From: Planctomycetota bacterium
GTDB taxonomy: Bacteria > Planctomycetota > Phycisphaerae > Phycisphaerales > SM1A02
Reading direction: 5' to 3'
Assembly: GCA_022574595.1 (NCBI GenBank)
Contig: JACZRS010000006.1
Coordinates: 41,848 to 105,847 of the forward strand
Length of the DNA stretch: 64,000 nt
The position numbers were made by a program, and so were the translations under genes. This document shows, piece by piece, positions 27,734-37,164 of the stretch (position 1 is the stretch's first letter; each line of letters starts with the position of its first letter). The notes under the pieces were generated by a model, which made no database searches, was not told the origin of the DNA, and was given only the letters and a program-made list of their open reading frames with translations.

Positions 27734-27752
27734 TGCGCGCGAAAATCGCGCA
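27734..27752. promoter_or_regulatory. Palindrome TGCGCG-N7-CGCGCA before HTH gene
   Basis: Perfect 6-base arms immediately upstream of the ribosome site of the 69-residue HTH gene; same arms as at 27245-27260 upstream of the ATPase gene. A candidate operator for the HTH protein. Confidence 0.5.
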
Positions 27753-27755
27753 CAA

Positions 27756-28204
27756 ATGCTCTTGTTTGTGTGATCTGAATTGTTCCCGCTAAATAAATCC
27801 ACTTCCTGTTGATCTCCGTCCTTGGAGTTCAAAAATGCGTAAACTCGCCATAGTAGTTACTACGATGAGCCTCCATGCCTTACAGGGTTTAGCTGGGAAG
27901 TTGAACCCCCTCTCAGCTTGCAACAATGTATAGCAGATTGGATGCGATTATCAACCAAACGTTCACGATAAAAGTAGATTTTTCCCCCCGTAACACAATA
28001 CAGGGCAAAAGGTTATGTGTAAAGCCACGGCGCAACCTTTTTGTAGTCAAGCACTTACGCATCAATAAGTGTTGAGAGTGATTGATATATCTATCAGGTA
28101 AAAAAGTAGAGAAAGTTTTGCAAATAAATCCCCCTGTGTGAACCGTCAATTTGTTAACAAATCCCCGGCCAGGATCAGCCGGGGAGGATTAGGCAAGTTT
28201 ACGA
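27756..28204. other. Non-coding stretch with one strong hairpin
   Basis: I see no convincing gene here. It holds a GC-rich hairpin TCCCCGGC-N8-GCCGGGGA (28162-28185), followed on the minus strand by ATTTGTT, which could end transcription of the unit coming from the right. A short AT-rich frame at 27913-28149 lacks a ribosome site and protein-like composition. Confidence 0.5.
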
Positions 28205-28363
28205 TTAAGATTTTAACAATTCTCGACCTTCATCAGTAACATAAATTACACCACACTCATCAAAGGCAAGAATTCCACAACGCACAGCTTCATAGACATT
28301 AGCTTCAAGGCGAGAGGCAAGCGTATTGCAACTGGCTGCATTATCAAGCCAGCCATGTTGTAC
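28205..28363 (-). pseudogene. C-terminal remnant of a small winged-helix-like protein
   Basis: In the same frame as, and directly after the stop of, the FG-GAP cargo gene, about 52 codons continue without a start: the text includes LASRLEANVYEAVRCG and ECGVIYVTDEGRELLKS, then TAA. This looks like the tail of a small DNA-binding protein (a wing ending VTDEGRELL). No ATG, GTG or TTG gives a sensible complete protein, so it appears to be a gene truncated when the cargo arrived. Confidence 0.55.
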
Positions 28364-30415
28364 TTACGGACACGGCCCCCAATTAGCGAAGAGGATTAGC
28401 ATATCGCTGGTATCTACGACACCGCTGCCATCGAAGTCGGCTGGACCTGCTGTACCCCATTGTGCAAAGAGTGCAAGTAGATCGGATGTTCCGACACTTT
28501 CATCACTGTCGAGATCCCACGGACACAATTCCTCACACTCATCCGGTATCCAGTTGCCGTTCTTGTCGGGTAAGCCGCCGAAAAGGATGTCGCAAATATC
28601 AGGGATGTTGTTGCCGTTACAATCATCTTCGGTAACTGCCTGATACTCAATCTGGACTGTGACAAATGAGTCTTGACACAATTCGGCATTTACAGCAAAC
28701 GAAGCAACAAGCTGAAACTCTGCATCACCATCAGCGACTAATAAGGCGTATGCCTCGCCTTCCAAAACTAACTGCGCTTCATCAGGAGGATCTGGACAAT
28801 CGTTGCCAGTCTGCATGAATACAGTTCCAATTAGCTGGTTGTTGAGGAAAACATCAATCCATTCAGTTGCCGATCCCAAATCGGCAGAAGCCGTCATTGT
28901 GACTATCACCTGTGTCCCAGGCTGTGGTGATACTTCGGGCTGTGCAGTGAAAGTGTGTGATTGTGGAACACCGTCACCGATTGGTCCTAGTGGAGGTGAA
29001 GTCTCTACAAAGTAAAGAACCTGACAATCATCAGGCACTTCATCGCCATCGCAATCCTCGCTAAATCCATCCGCTACATCACACTCGTCCGGTACACCGT
29101 TACCGTTGCAATCATCACTCGACTGATCGGTAATGTCGCACTCGTCTGCGATTCCATTCCCATTGCAATCAGGTTCACAATCATCTGGTATTCCATTCTT
29201 GTTGCAATCAGGCGCACCTAGATCCACGGAAAAGACATAAGCTGAACCTGACCACTCGCCATTGTCATTATCAAAACGTGCGCCAAAAGCTGTCAAGCCT
29301 TCATCTATTACAACGGCAGTACCAAATCCATCATTCTCAAAGCCATCTGATGATTCAAGTATTGCCTCTTCGTTCCACGATTTCCCATCGAAACGAAATA
29401 GATACGCCGCGTCTGCGCTTCCGACTATCACTAGATCGCCACTAATGCCTACTGAAAAGCCAAAGTTGTCATCTGGTGATCCATCTGATGCGAGTAGTTT
29501 TATTTCTTCATCCCAAGTCGATCCGTTGAATCGAAAGACATATGCTGCACCAGAATCACTGCCATTGTCATCACTACCCCATGCTCCAACTACGACTACT
29601 TCACCACTGATCGCGACAGAAGCTCCGAAGTTGTTGAAAAACTCAGAATCTGACGCAAAGAGGGTCACTCTCTGCCACGACACACCATTGTGTCGAAAAA
29701 TGTGTACTGCGCCTGCATCGGTTCCTTGAGCGTCAGAGCCCGGCTCACCGGCTATGGCAGAATCTCCATCTACGTCTACAGATAGGCCAAAATGGAAGAA
29801 AGGGTTAGGAGCATTCGAGTTAAAGATGTCTTCTAAAATCCATTCAACTCCAACAAAGCGGTACACTCTCGCTAAGCCAGCGTCAGTCTCCCCCGGATTC
29901 CCGGCATTGTCAAAAGGTGCTCCTGCAATCGCAACATCACCACTGATTGCTACAGAAAATCCTAACTCGCCATTACTGTTCATGGGGTTAAGAAACGATT
30001 CTTCTTCGATCCAGGAGATGCCATCAAATCGGTAAATGTAGATTTCACCGCGCCCGCCCTGCAACGGCGCACCTACTATTACCGCATTGCCATCAATGCC
30101 TACAGTAAACCCGAATTCATCTAACGAACCTCCATTGGAGGCTAAGAGCTTAACTTCTTCTCCCCAAGTCGATCCATTAAACCGATAGATATATGCTGCG
30201 CCGGTGTTCGGACCATTTTCATCATCGTGACGAGCACCTACTACAACAACATCACCGCTAATAGCTACCGCATTCCCAAATTGATCGAACGCTTCGCCAT
30301 CCGATGCCAGCAACTTCTCTAGCTCACACTGCCCCCAAATAGCAGAGTTGATAAGAGTCACAGCGCACACACTGACGAGCAAATATAGTGCGATATTTCT
30401 GCTATTGATAAACAT
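28364..30415 (-). CDS. Secreted FG-GAP repeat protein with Ca-binding and dockerin-like tail (cargo)
   Basis: A 683-residue exported protein. The signal segment NIALYLLVSVCAVTLINSAI is followed by about seven FG-GAP-type repeats (LLASDG..., then FGNAVAISGDVVVVGA and AAYIYRFNGSTW) over residues 30-410. Next come thrombospondin type 3-like calcium motifs (DCNGNGIADECD, DCNGNGVPDECD), a beta domain, and a planctomycete dockerin-like end (DLDSDESVGTSDLLALFAQW, DFDGSGVVDTSDMLILF). The ATG at 30415 is preceded by AAGGAG. It lies inside the mobile element, next to a truncated gene. Confidence 0.85.
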   Translation of the reverse strand: MFINSRNIALYLLVSVCAVTLINSAIWGQCELEKLLASDGEAFDQFGNAVAISGDVVVVGARHDDENGPNTGAAYIYRFNGSTWGEEVKLLASNGGSLDEFGFTVGIDGNAVIVGAPLQGGRGEIYIYRFDGISWIEEESFLNPMNSNGELGFSVAISGDVAIAGAPFDNAGNPGETDAGLARVYRFVGVEWILEDIFNSNAPNPFFHFGLSVDVDGDSAIAGEPGSDAQGTDAGAVHIFRHNGVSWQRVTLFASDSEFFNNFGASVAISGEVVVVGAWGSDDNGSDSGAAYVFRFNGSTWDEEIKLLASDGSPDDNFGFSVGISGDLVIVGSADAAYLFRFDGKSWNEEAILESSDGFENDGFGTAVVIDEGLTAFGARFDNDNGEWSGSAYVFSVDLGAPDCNKNGIPDDCEPDCNGNGIADECDITDQSSDDCNGNGVPDECDVADGFSEDCDGDEVPDDCQVLYFVETSPPLGPIGDGVPQSHTFTAQPEVSPQPGTQVIVTMTASADLGSATEWIDVFLNNQLIGTVFMQTGNDCPDPPDEAQLVLEGEAYALLVADGDAEFQLVASFAVNAELCQDSFVTVQIEYQAVTEDDCNGNNIPDICDILFGGLPDKNGNWIPDECEELCPWDLDSDESVGTSDLLALFAQWGTAGPADFDGSGVVDTSDMLILFANWGPCP

Positions 30416-30599
30416 GTCCCAAACTCCTTCTTTGGCCGCAGGTGTCACCAAATCAATCACCTCATACTAACGCGCCAGCCTGGTATCTGAAAGGTTTCTC
30501 AGCAAGAACGGGGTTATGGGTGTGAATTCGCCTATCATGGCCTTATGCCCGATGTTTGTGCAAACTAGGAAAGGATATCAAAACTCACTTTAAGAAAAG

Positions 30600-30659
30600 T
30601 CAATCACTCTCATCGAGCAGCACTTCTTGATAATACTGCTCAGCCTTACCCAACAAATC
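30600..30659 (-). pseudogene. Duplicate 3' end of the giant polyvalent gene
   Basis: Nineteen codons before a TGA read DLLGKAEQYYQEVLLDESD. The giant gene that ends at 31579 closes with DLLGKAEQYYTEVLLGGG. The copy is cut off upstream by a stop and has no start. DNA similarity over about 45 bases is also visible. It marks a partial duplication flanking the membrane-protein gene between them. Confidence 0.75.
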
Positions 30660-30707
30660 ATGTTACATATTGATTGCACTTAAGTTGCAAGTGTGGAGTA
30701 CAAAGAG

Positions 30708-31409
30708 TTAGTTGCGTTGTTCTAAAAATGATGCTCGTGCATTTTCTACCTTGGAAATACCATCGTTCAGCTTAGCGAGTATCTCATTGCGCTCTTTCGT
30801 AGGAACAAACGCCTCGATCTCCACCTCAAGATGATCTTTGTCCAAGAGTAAATTCACCGACAACCTCCATGCTTCGGCTTCGACCGCACATTGTTCGATT
30901 GTCGTTGTGTATAGCGTCCCGGGATGAAGTTCAGTACGAAGCCGCTCTTCTAATTGCTTGCCACTGTCAAGAAGTCTGTTGAAGAGGTGAAGAGTTATGT
31001 CGCGTTTAGCGTCCGTCACCGAACTAGCTTTTAGATGCTGCCTTTCCTCTTCAATATTCCGCCTAATCTCTTCTGCTGTTTCGTTAGCGGTTGTTTCGGC
31101 TTCTTCGCGCTCCAGATCAATCGAAGCTGCCGAGCGACATATCCCGACAAGAAACATGCATACCCACAAGATGACGCCTACGCCTATTGCGAGCAACGTT
31201 GGTCCTATCTGGGCCTTGGCATCAACCGGCCCAATGAATATCGCATAGAGTGGAAGGCTGATAAGTGTGACAAGCGGGGGCATTAGAATCGCTCCAAAAG
31301 CAATCCACGGGTGGCCCCACGTCCAATACCACGCTCGCCGTGTAACTCGTCTGCAATACGACAAAATCGCCCCAAACAAAATTGGCCGGCCAGCTTTCTT
31401 GGTATCCAT
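30708..31409 (-). CDS. Membrane protein with coiled-coil domain, unknown (cargo)
   Basis: A 233-residue protein with two membrane segments (IAFGAILMPPLVTLISLPLY and IGPTLLAIGVGVILWVCMFL) followed by a long charged helix (REEAETTANETAEEIRRNIE) and a soluble alpha/beta end. No family recognised. It lies between two copies of the giant gene's 3' end, so it was probably added to the element. A role in cell envelope or superinfection exclusion would fit a mobile-element cargo, but nothing in the sequence proves it. Confidence 0.6.
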   Translation of the reverse strand: MDTKKAGRPILFGAILSYCRRVTRRAWYWTWGHPWIAFGAILMPPLVTLISLPLYAIFIGPVDAKAQIGPTLLAIGVGVILWVCMFLVGICRSAASIDLEREEAETTANETAEEIRRNIEEERQHLKASSVTDAKRDITLHLFNRLLDSGKQLEERLRTELHPGTLYTTTIEQCAVEAEAWRLSVNLLLDKDHLEVEIEAFVPTKERNEILAKLNDGISKVENARASFLEQRN

Positions 31410-31578
31410 CCCCTCATCATAACTAAGCTAGCTACGCGGTTTTTTGCGATTTGGTGTTTCATAGGTTAATTACCAATTTTTTGCCTTTCAGTGCGTTTTA
31501 TGACGCTTTGGCGGCATTCCCCCCTACCCAAACATACTCTTAAGCCGCTGTATATCGTCATGGTCATCTTTAATCTTT

Positions 31579-34500
31579 TCAACCCCCACCCAGCAATACC
31601 TCAGTGTAATACTGCTCCGCTTTACCCAACAAATCCAAATCGTTCTTGCTCAAACTTGCAGCAAACAACTTTCTATCTCGCTCAGATAATCCACCCAGCG
31701 GGTGCATCCTTTTCAAACTTCGCTTAATACCTTCCTTGCTACCGCCCAAAGTTATATATTCAACTAGGTAGCGTTTAGCTGAATCTTCATCTTGGTATCG
31801 AATACTTAACCTGAAATTACGCAACGCATCAGTTCTTGCACCTTCACTAAAACCTACTGACTTGCCTTGCTTGATATTCCACTTGCGCTTTAAGCTTTGA
31901 ATTTCCGAATATGCGCTTTTATTCGGCTCAATTGTGTAGGCAGGTAATGAAGTTAATCGGTTCTTCAAATATGGCTTGCTTGGCTTGTCGGTGATAGCTC
32001 GGTATTCCTGCGATAAGCCATACACACGGAAAACATATTCCCAGCTATCTTGAATACGTCTTGGACGAGTTACATCGGGAAATAGTGACCGGCCAGTTGC
32101 CAACTCGAACGGGCCTTTGACGAATGGGCTTACACCTTGGAATACTTTATTGACTGGACCCAACGCTACATCGCTTGAAAGTTCCTTGACAGTACGTCTA
32201 TCAGAAAAATAGTCTGTTATATCCGTTGAAAGTTGATCTATACCGAACCATTCCAGGAAGTCACCACTTGTTCCCAGCCTGGAGAAGTAGATAACTTCGC
32301 CTTCATCATTGCGACCAAAGATAATATGCGGCCTACCTCGAACATGGTCTGGCAACTCTTTTTCTTCATCGCCAAAGAATACTAAGTTAAACGCTTGTAA
32401 TAATGCATGCGCGCCATACAACAAGATTGTAGCCTGTCCTAACTTAACTCCTGCCCAAAGACTCTTGCTTGCTATGGTTATTCCAAGCTTACGCGCAACC
32501 ACAGCCCCGACTTTACCAGCAATTTGTTCATTGTTTGCAATGTTCCTTAGACTCTGACTGTATGCTCTAAAGTTCGTTTCTTGGAATGACCAGAAGGGAT
32601 ACCAGCGTTTGCGCAGCTCTTGTCCGACAATTGAAACATCGTCATACGCGCCAAGTAAATCATTCGCTAACTTGTAGGCTCTATCTCTTGCATCTGCAAT
32701 TCCTTGAACCTCTGCGGGTACGGAGGCATGGTTCCTGTTGGGATTATCTCGATAATCCAAGTAAGCAGCGTATCGGAGTATAGATTCGCGATAGTCAGTT
32801 CCTAAACCAGCTATGCGCCAATATCCGCGCCATGCACTCATAGGTAAAGTAACAGTTTTCTTTACTATGCCAGCTTCTTTATTACGCAGAAACCTATCAA
32901 ACTCTTTGAGCTTATCAATCTCGCCAATCTCTTGCACTCTGATTAGCGACTTAGTGCCTCCACGTTCTGCCCAATCTTTAACAGATGTTGACGCTTCTGA
33001 TGGATTCCTGAATAACGTGTATAGTTCTTTTACAGATTGCGGAACCCGTTGCAGAGCCTTTGGATTTATTGTAAACACCTTCTCGATTTCACTTGCATTG
33101 CGCAGGTTGTATTTGATGATACTTGTCGGACCCAGCAGTCTAAACTTCTTCCAGCCCCTTAACAGCGAAGCTTGCATAGTGGCAAACACACCCTCGGTAG
33201 GTGGCGGTGCTAGATTATCAAGTTGTTGTGCTAACTCGTTGGGAATTACCAGCGGCCTAAACTCTGAGCCTATACCTCTAACTTCTCTTAGGTCATCAGC
33301 CGTTATGCCTAATTCCTCGACTGTACCTTCAAGTAACCGCTGAGCCATAGACTCTTGAATTGAATGTGCAAGGTAGATAGTTCTCCCAGGTCTAATTGCA
33401 TAAGCAATGTGTGACTCCGGTACTAAACTTTCCCACTCCACAAACTCGTCGCCAAGTTCTTTTCTAATCAGTTGCTTACGCTCTTGGATACCCGCCAGAA
33501 CAGTTCGCGCTCCTAGTTGCACCTCACCCTTACCGGAATCTGCGAGCTTGGCAATCTTCTCTATATCTACATCAGATACTTCGGCCTTTTCAAGTGTGGA
33601 CATACCGATTGCTATTTTTCTTCGCATCGGCATCGTGGGGTCTAGTTTGTTTACTTCTTCACTGATGGCTGCGAGTTGAGCTTTGATATCTTTATCCAGT
33701 GGCCGCACTTCACGCAACCTTGCTTGCTTGTTACGCAATACATTTATGCGCTCGACATTACTCTTGCCACCTACTAGCAGTTCGAAGTTCTTGGCCTTAG
33801 CTTGTGCCTTTAACTTATCAAGAATGTCGTAACGCTGGCGAATACTTTGAATAGTGTTGGCGGTTTGGGTGTCAACAATTAACTGGCTTATTACTTCCCA
33901 TTCAGCCTGGAGATAGTTGGCGTTGATATCAAGCTGAGAACCTTTGCGATGTTTTAAGAATCCTCGACTTGTTGGTGTTCTTAACTTCGCGGTTCCCTTG
34001 GTGGCGCTTTTAACATTGAGATAGTGCAACACCTGATGGCGGTAGTAGTCTTGCTTTTTTAGACGTTCGCTTGCCGGATATCCCACCGATTCCATTGCTT
34101 GAACATAATCACCACGAACAGCATCCCACATCTTCTTGCGAAACTCGATAGATGCCTGAATCACTTTGTCTGTGCTAACCGCAGCATCTATTCTCGCTTT
34201 ATCTACTTTAACTTGCGCGGGTGTGTAACCATACGGTAGTTCTCCGGTTTCATGGGATAAGTCATCTAGCAATACTTTTAACGAGAATGTTTCATACTGT
34301 GCAGCATTTAGTGGTTTAAGTGTACGAGTAAGTAAATCAAAGGTTCTATCCTGAGCAAGTGAACGAGCTTTGCTGAGTTTTAATAAATCACTTCGAGCTT
34401 GTCCAAACTGTTGTGTACGAGGAAGAAACTTCAATGCTCCGCGCTGTGTGCCTTCTGTTAATGATTGCCACCAATCACGCATCTTGCCAGCAAATCCAGT

Positions 34501-37164
34501 TTTACCTACACCTTCACGCGCAGCCATGATGCGCTGACGGATATCTTCATCCTCAATCAAACTGTAAGGTTTATCTCTTTCGGTTTGCTTGGCGGTATCT
34601 TCACCTACCAAATCTGCTGCGGATCTAACGCGCGGCCGCACTTTACCGCTGGGTGATATTTCCGAATCGGGTTGTTTGCTTGCGCCAACACCAGGAAACT
34701 CTGTACCTGGATCAAGTAAGTCTCTTGTCCTTGGTAAGCCACCTTCGTCTACTTCTTTTTCTTTAGAGGCAAAGAGTCCTTCAGCAGTTGGGGAAGTTGG
34801 CGCAGCACTGATCGTATTTCCGCTTTGCTTAATCGTTTGAAGGGTGTCTGTAATTTTGATAATAATGTCATTAACGATCTCCGATTGCTTTGCGCCCTTC
34901 TGGATAGCCTCAACGCCTTCATTAAGCGCATCCGATACAGGCCCTTTAACACCACTTAATTTATTGTAGACAAACTCGGCCACAGCAGCCCGTTCAGCCT
35001 CTTTGCCTGCAATGCTTAGGTTTACAATGGCCGCTTCCGATGATTCCAAGGCCGCTGCCTTATCAGTATTCGATATGTCTGCAAACAGCCGCTTATTCCT
35101 GCGGAGCAGCTTTTTTACTGCTTCACTGAGCTTAGCTTTGGCAACAAACAGATTAACTTCCGTGGACGTATCACCAAACAATGATGCCGTTGTCTCCGTG
35201 GTGGTAGGTGCTAGACCTACCAGCCGCACCATTTCCTGAACAACATCATCACTGACAGTGTTCTTACGCTTTCTAAGCGCTTCGGTAATCGCAGCTTGCT
35301 CTGAGTTTGAAAGCTGACCGATTATCACCCCCCGCTTAATACTCATCTCACCCTGCACAACCAGATCAAAGATTCCGTCCGTCAAGTTGGCCAGCAAAAG
35401 CCCCTTATGGACAAGCGGTTCTTTAATGTCGAGCCGTTCTATTTCGGCCTTCTCACTGGTTATGCCTGTTTCACGGAAAAACTTTGCAGCGTCGATTGGA
35501 GAGCCTTTACCTTCGGCCAGGTTAATCATCGCGCCAATGGCACGCGCTACCTTTGCATCGGCAGCTTCAACGAACCTTACAGCAAGTGTTTCTACTCCAA
35601 ACTTCTTGGCGATAGACAAACGATGATGCCCGTTTATCACATACACCTTGCCATCCGCCGAATCACGCCACACGGCTACAACACCCGCAAGATTCTGGTC
35701 GAATCCAGATACAGTTGAAAGTGCCGTTCCAACCCCCTCCACATTCAAACCTTGCTTAAACTGGAACCGAACTGGATCAACGGAAATATCTGCTATTGGG
35801 AAGTTTGCGTCAATGGCAGACTTTGGCGATATGTTGAGTTTTGGCTGCGTGGTTGGTTTTATGGGTGTATCTGGTGGCTTTGGTGCATCAAAAGCGCTGG
35901 GAGACTTTTGCGGAGCCTCTAACGCCTTCTTGACGGCATCTTGTATTTGTTGACGTTCCGGGCCTGTTGTACGCTCTGATGGCTTAACGATTCCCTTCAA
36001 GTCTGCTCTGCTCGGAGTATTTGGAATATCTGCAAGTTTGCGGGCTAAATCTGGTTTTGCTTTAACAAATTTCGATGCATCTGTAAGCAGTTCACCTTTA
36101 CTTGGCAGAATGTTTACGCCGGCAGAGATAGTTCCGCCAGCACCGGCTCCCAAAGTAAATGATGCCTTGAGTTCGGTACGGAAGTCCTCATCAAACTCTA
36201 GTGCAGTTGGATCTGCACCTGTCAATACTTGGGTAGTGCGTTCTAAAACGGTTTGGACCGCTTCTTCTCCACCCTCGCTTATTGCTGAAACAATAACATT
36301 GACTAATGCTTTTCGTCCACCTGGAACCCGCTTTAATATCATCCCCATTGGTGTAACTTCAACAATTCCCGCAGCTAGACCATAAGCCGATGCACCAAGC
36401 CTTGCGATACTCTCTGCTTCTTCTGGTTCATAACCCTGAGCTATTAACTTATCTCGCATATCTTCGAAGCTGAGTCCAGCTTCAATTGCACCAGCAAACG
36501 CTCCACCTGTTCCCGCAGCTAATAGAGCCGATGCTCGTACACTTAATCCCGCTGCAACTCCCGCAGCTCCGGTTGCTCCGCCAGTTAGAACCGCAGGCAG
36601 TAAAGTACCAATTGCCTCAGATCCATGCGATGCCCACCATCGCCATTTAGTAGGTGCAAAGCCGCCTGTTTGCTCAGCTTCAGTTGATTGTGGTATTTGT
36701 ACTTCTCTTATACCTTGAGGAATTGCTGAAACATCGGGTAAGCCAATCATTGCGCCCGCCTTGGCAATACCTTCCCCTGCAAGAAGTACACCTCGTCCAA
36801 CACCCGCAGCAATTTCGCCAACAGGTGACCGCTCGATATTTGCTCCTAATCTACGGCCCAAAGTTATTTCGGCTGCTCGGAGTTCTCTATTAGTTGTTAC
36901 TCCATCTGAGATATTAAATTGTTGTGATACAGCGATTGGGGTTTGTGAAACTCGACCGCTTATAGTCGATGCAGGCATACGGAAGCCAGGTGGCAAGAAA
37001 CTTTCGACAGGCTTAGGTTTATCAAAGAATCTATCTATTTTACTGGGGGACAAGCCAGGCCGATTTAGTTCATCAAGTACATCAAAGCTGCTCGGCTGCT
37101 GCGCTAACTCATCGAGTACATCGAAACCAGTTTGCTGTTTAAGTTCGTCGAGTACATCAATCAT
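31579..37164 (-). CDS. Giant phage-type polyvalent protein with ParB-like domain
   Basis: 1861 residues. The N terminus has three short repeats of F-D-V-L-D-E-L (residues 3-32). Residues about 110-350 are Gly/Ala-rich and hydrophobic (LLPAVLTGGATGAAGVAAGL), as in phage internal or ejected proteins. A ParB-like domain follows with YVINGHHRLSIAKKFGVE near residue 511. Long helical regions continue, and the last 500 residues (YNLRNASEIEKVF near 1350, RWYPFWSFQETNFRAY near 1525) resemble large polyvalent-protein-associated phage domains. It probably travels with or prepares DNA on transfer. Its start overlaps the upstream gene's stop by 4 bases (ATGA). Confidence 0.75.
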   Translation of the reverse strand: MIDVLDELKQQTGFDVLDELAQQPSSFDVLDELNRPGLSPSKIDRFFDKPKPVESFLPPGFRMPASTISGRVSQTPIAVSQQFNISDGVTTNRELRAAEITLGRRLGANIERSPVGEIAAGVGRGVLLAGEGIAKAGAMIGLPDVSAIPQGIREVQIPQSTEAEQTGGFAPTKWRWWASHGSEAIGTLLPAVLTGGATGAAGVAAGLSVRASALLAAGTGGAFAGAIEAGLSFEDMRDKLIAQGYEPEEAESIARLGASAYGLAAGIVEVTPMGMILKRVPGGRKALVNVIVSAISEGGEEAVQTVLERTTQVLTGADPTALEFDEDFRTELKASFTLGAGAGGTISAGVNILPSKGELLTDASKFVKAKPDLARKLADIPNTPSRADLKGIVKPSERTTGPERQQIQDAVKKALEAPQKSPSAFDAPKPPDTPIKPTTQPKLNISPKSAIDANFPIADISVDPVRFQFKQGLNVEGVGTALSTVSGFDQNLAGVVAVWRDSADGKVYVINGHHRLSIAKKFGVETLAVRFVEAADAKVARAIGAMINLAEGKGSPIDAAKFFRETGITSEKAEIERLDIKEPLVHKGLLLANLTDGIFDLVVQGEMSIKRGVIIGQLSNSEQAAITEALRKRKNTVSDDVVQEMVRLVGLAPTTTETTASLFGDTSTEVNLFVAKAKLSEAVKKLLRRNKRLFADISNTDKAAALESSEAAIVNLSIAGKEAERAAVAEFVYNKLSGVKGPVSDALNEGVEAIQKGAKQSEIVNDIIIKITDTLQTIKQSGNTISAAPTSPTAEGLFASKEKEVDEGGLPRTRDLLDPGTEFPGVGASKQPDSEISPSGKVRPRVRSAADLVGEDTAKQTERDKPYSLIEDEDIRQRIMAAREGVGKTGFAGKMRDWWQSLTEGTQRGALKFLPRTQQFGQARSDLLKLSKARSLAQDRTFDLLTRTLKPLNAAQYETFSLKVLLDDLSHETGELPYGYTPAQVKVDKARIDAAVSTDKVIQASIEFRKKMWDAVRGDYVQAMESVGYPASERLKKQDYYRHQVLHYLNVKSATKGTAKLRTPTSRGFLKHRKGSQLDINANYLQAEWEVISQLIVDTQTANTIQSIRQRYDILDKLKAQAKAKNFELLVGGKSNVERINVLRNKQARLREVRPLDKDIKAQLAAISEEVNKLDPTMPMRRKIAIGMSTLEKAEVSDVDIEKIAKLADSGKGEVQLGARTVLAGIQERKQLIRKELGDEFVEWESLVPESHIAYAIRPGRTIYLAHSIQESMAQRLLEGTVEELGITADDLREVRGIGSEFRPLVIPNELAQQLDNLAPPPTEGVFATMQASLLRGWKKFRLLGPTSIIKYNLRNASEIEKVFTINPKALQRVPQSVKELYTLFRNPSEASTSVKDWAERGGTKSLIRVQEIGEIDKLKEFDRFLRNKEAGIVKKTVTLPMSAWRGYWRIAGLGTDYRESILRYAAYLDYRDNPNRNHASVPAEVQGIADARDRAYKLANDLLGAYDDVSIVGQELRKRWYPFWSFQETNFRAYSQSLRNIANNEQIAGKVGAVVARKLGITIASKSLWAGVKLGQATILLYGAHALLQAFNLVFFGDEEKELPDHVRGRPHIIFGRNDEGEVIYFSRLGTSGDFLEWFGIDQLSTDITDYFSDRRTVKELSSDVALGPVNKVFQGVSPFVKGPFELATGRSLFPDVTRPRRIQDSWEYVFRVYGLSQEYRAITDKPSKPYLKNRLTSLPAYTIEPNKSAYSEIQSLKRKWNIKQGKSVGFSEGARTDALRNFRLSIRYQDEDSAKRYLVEYITLGGSKEGIKRSLKRMHPLGGLSERDRKLFAASLSKNDLDLLGKAEQYYTEVLLGGG

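Noticed and set aside
27913-28149. 78-codon minus-strand frame as a gene
   Set aside because: No ribosome site, unusual residue composition, and a strong hairpin at its start; probably non-coding.
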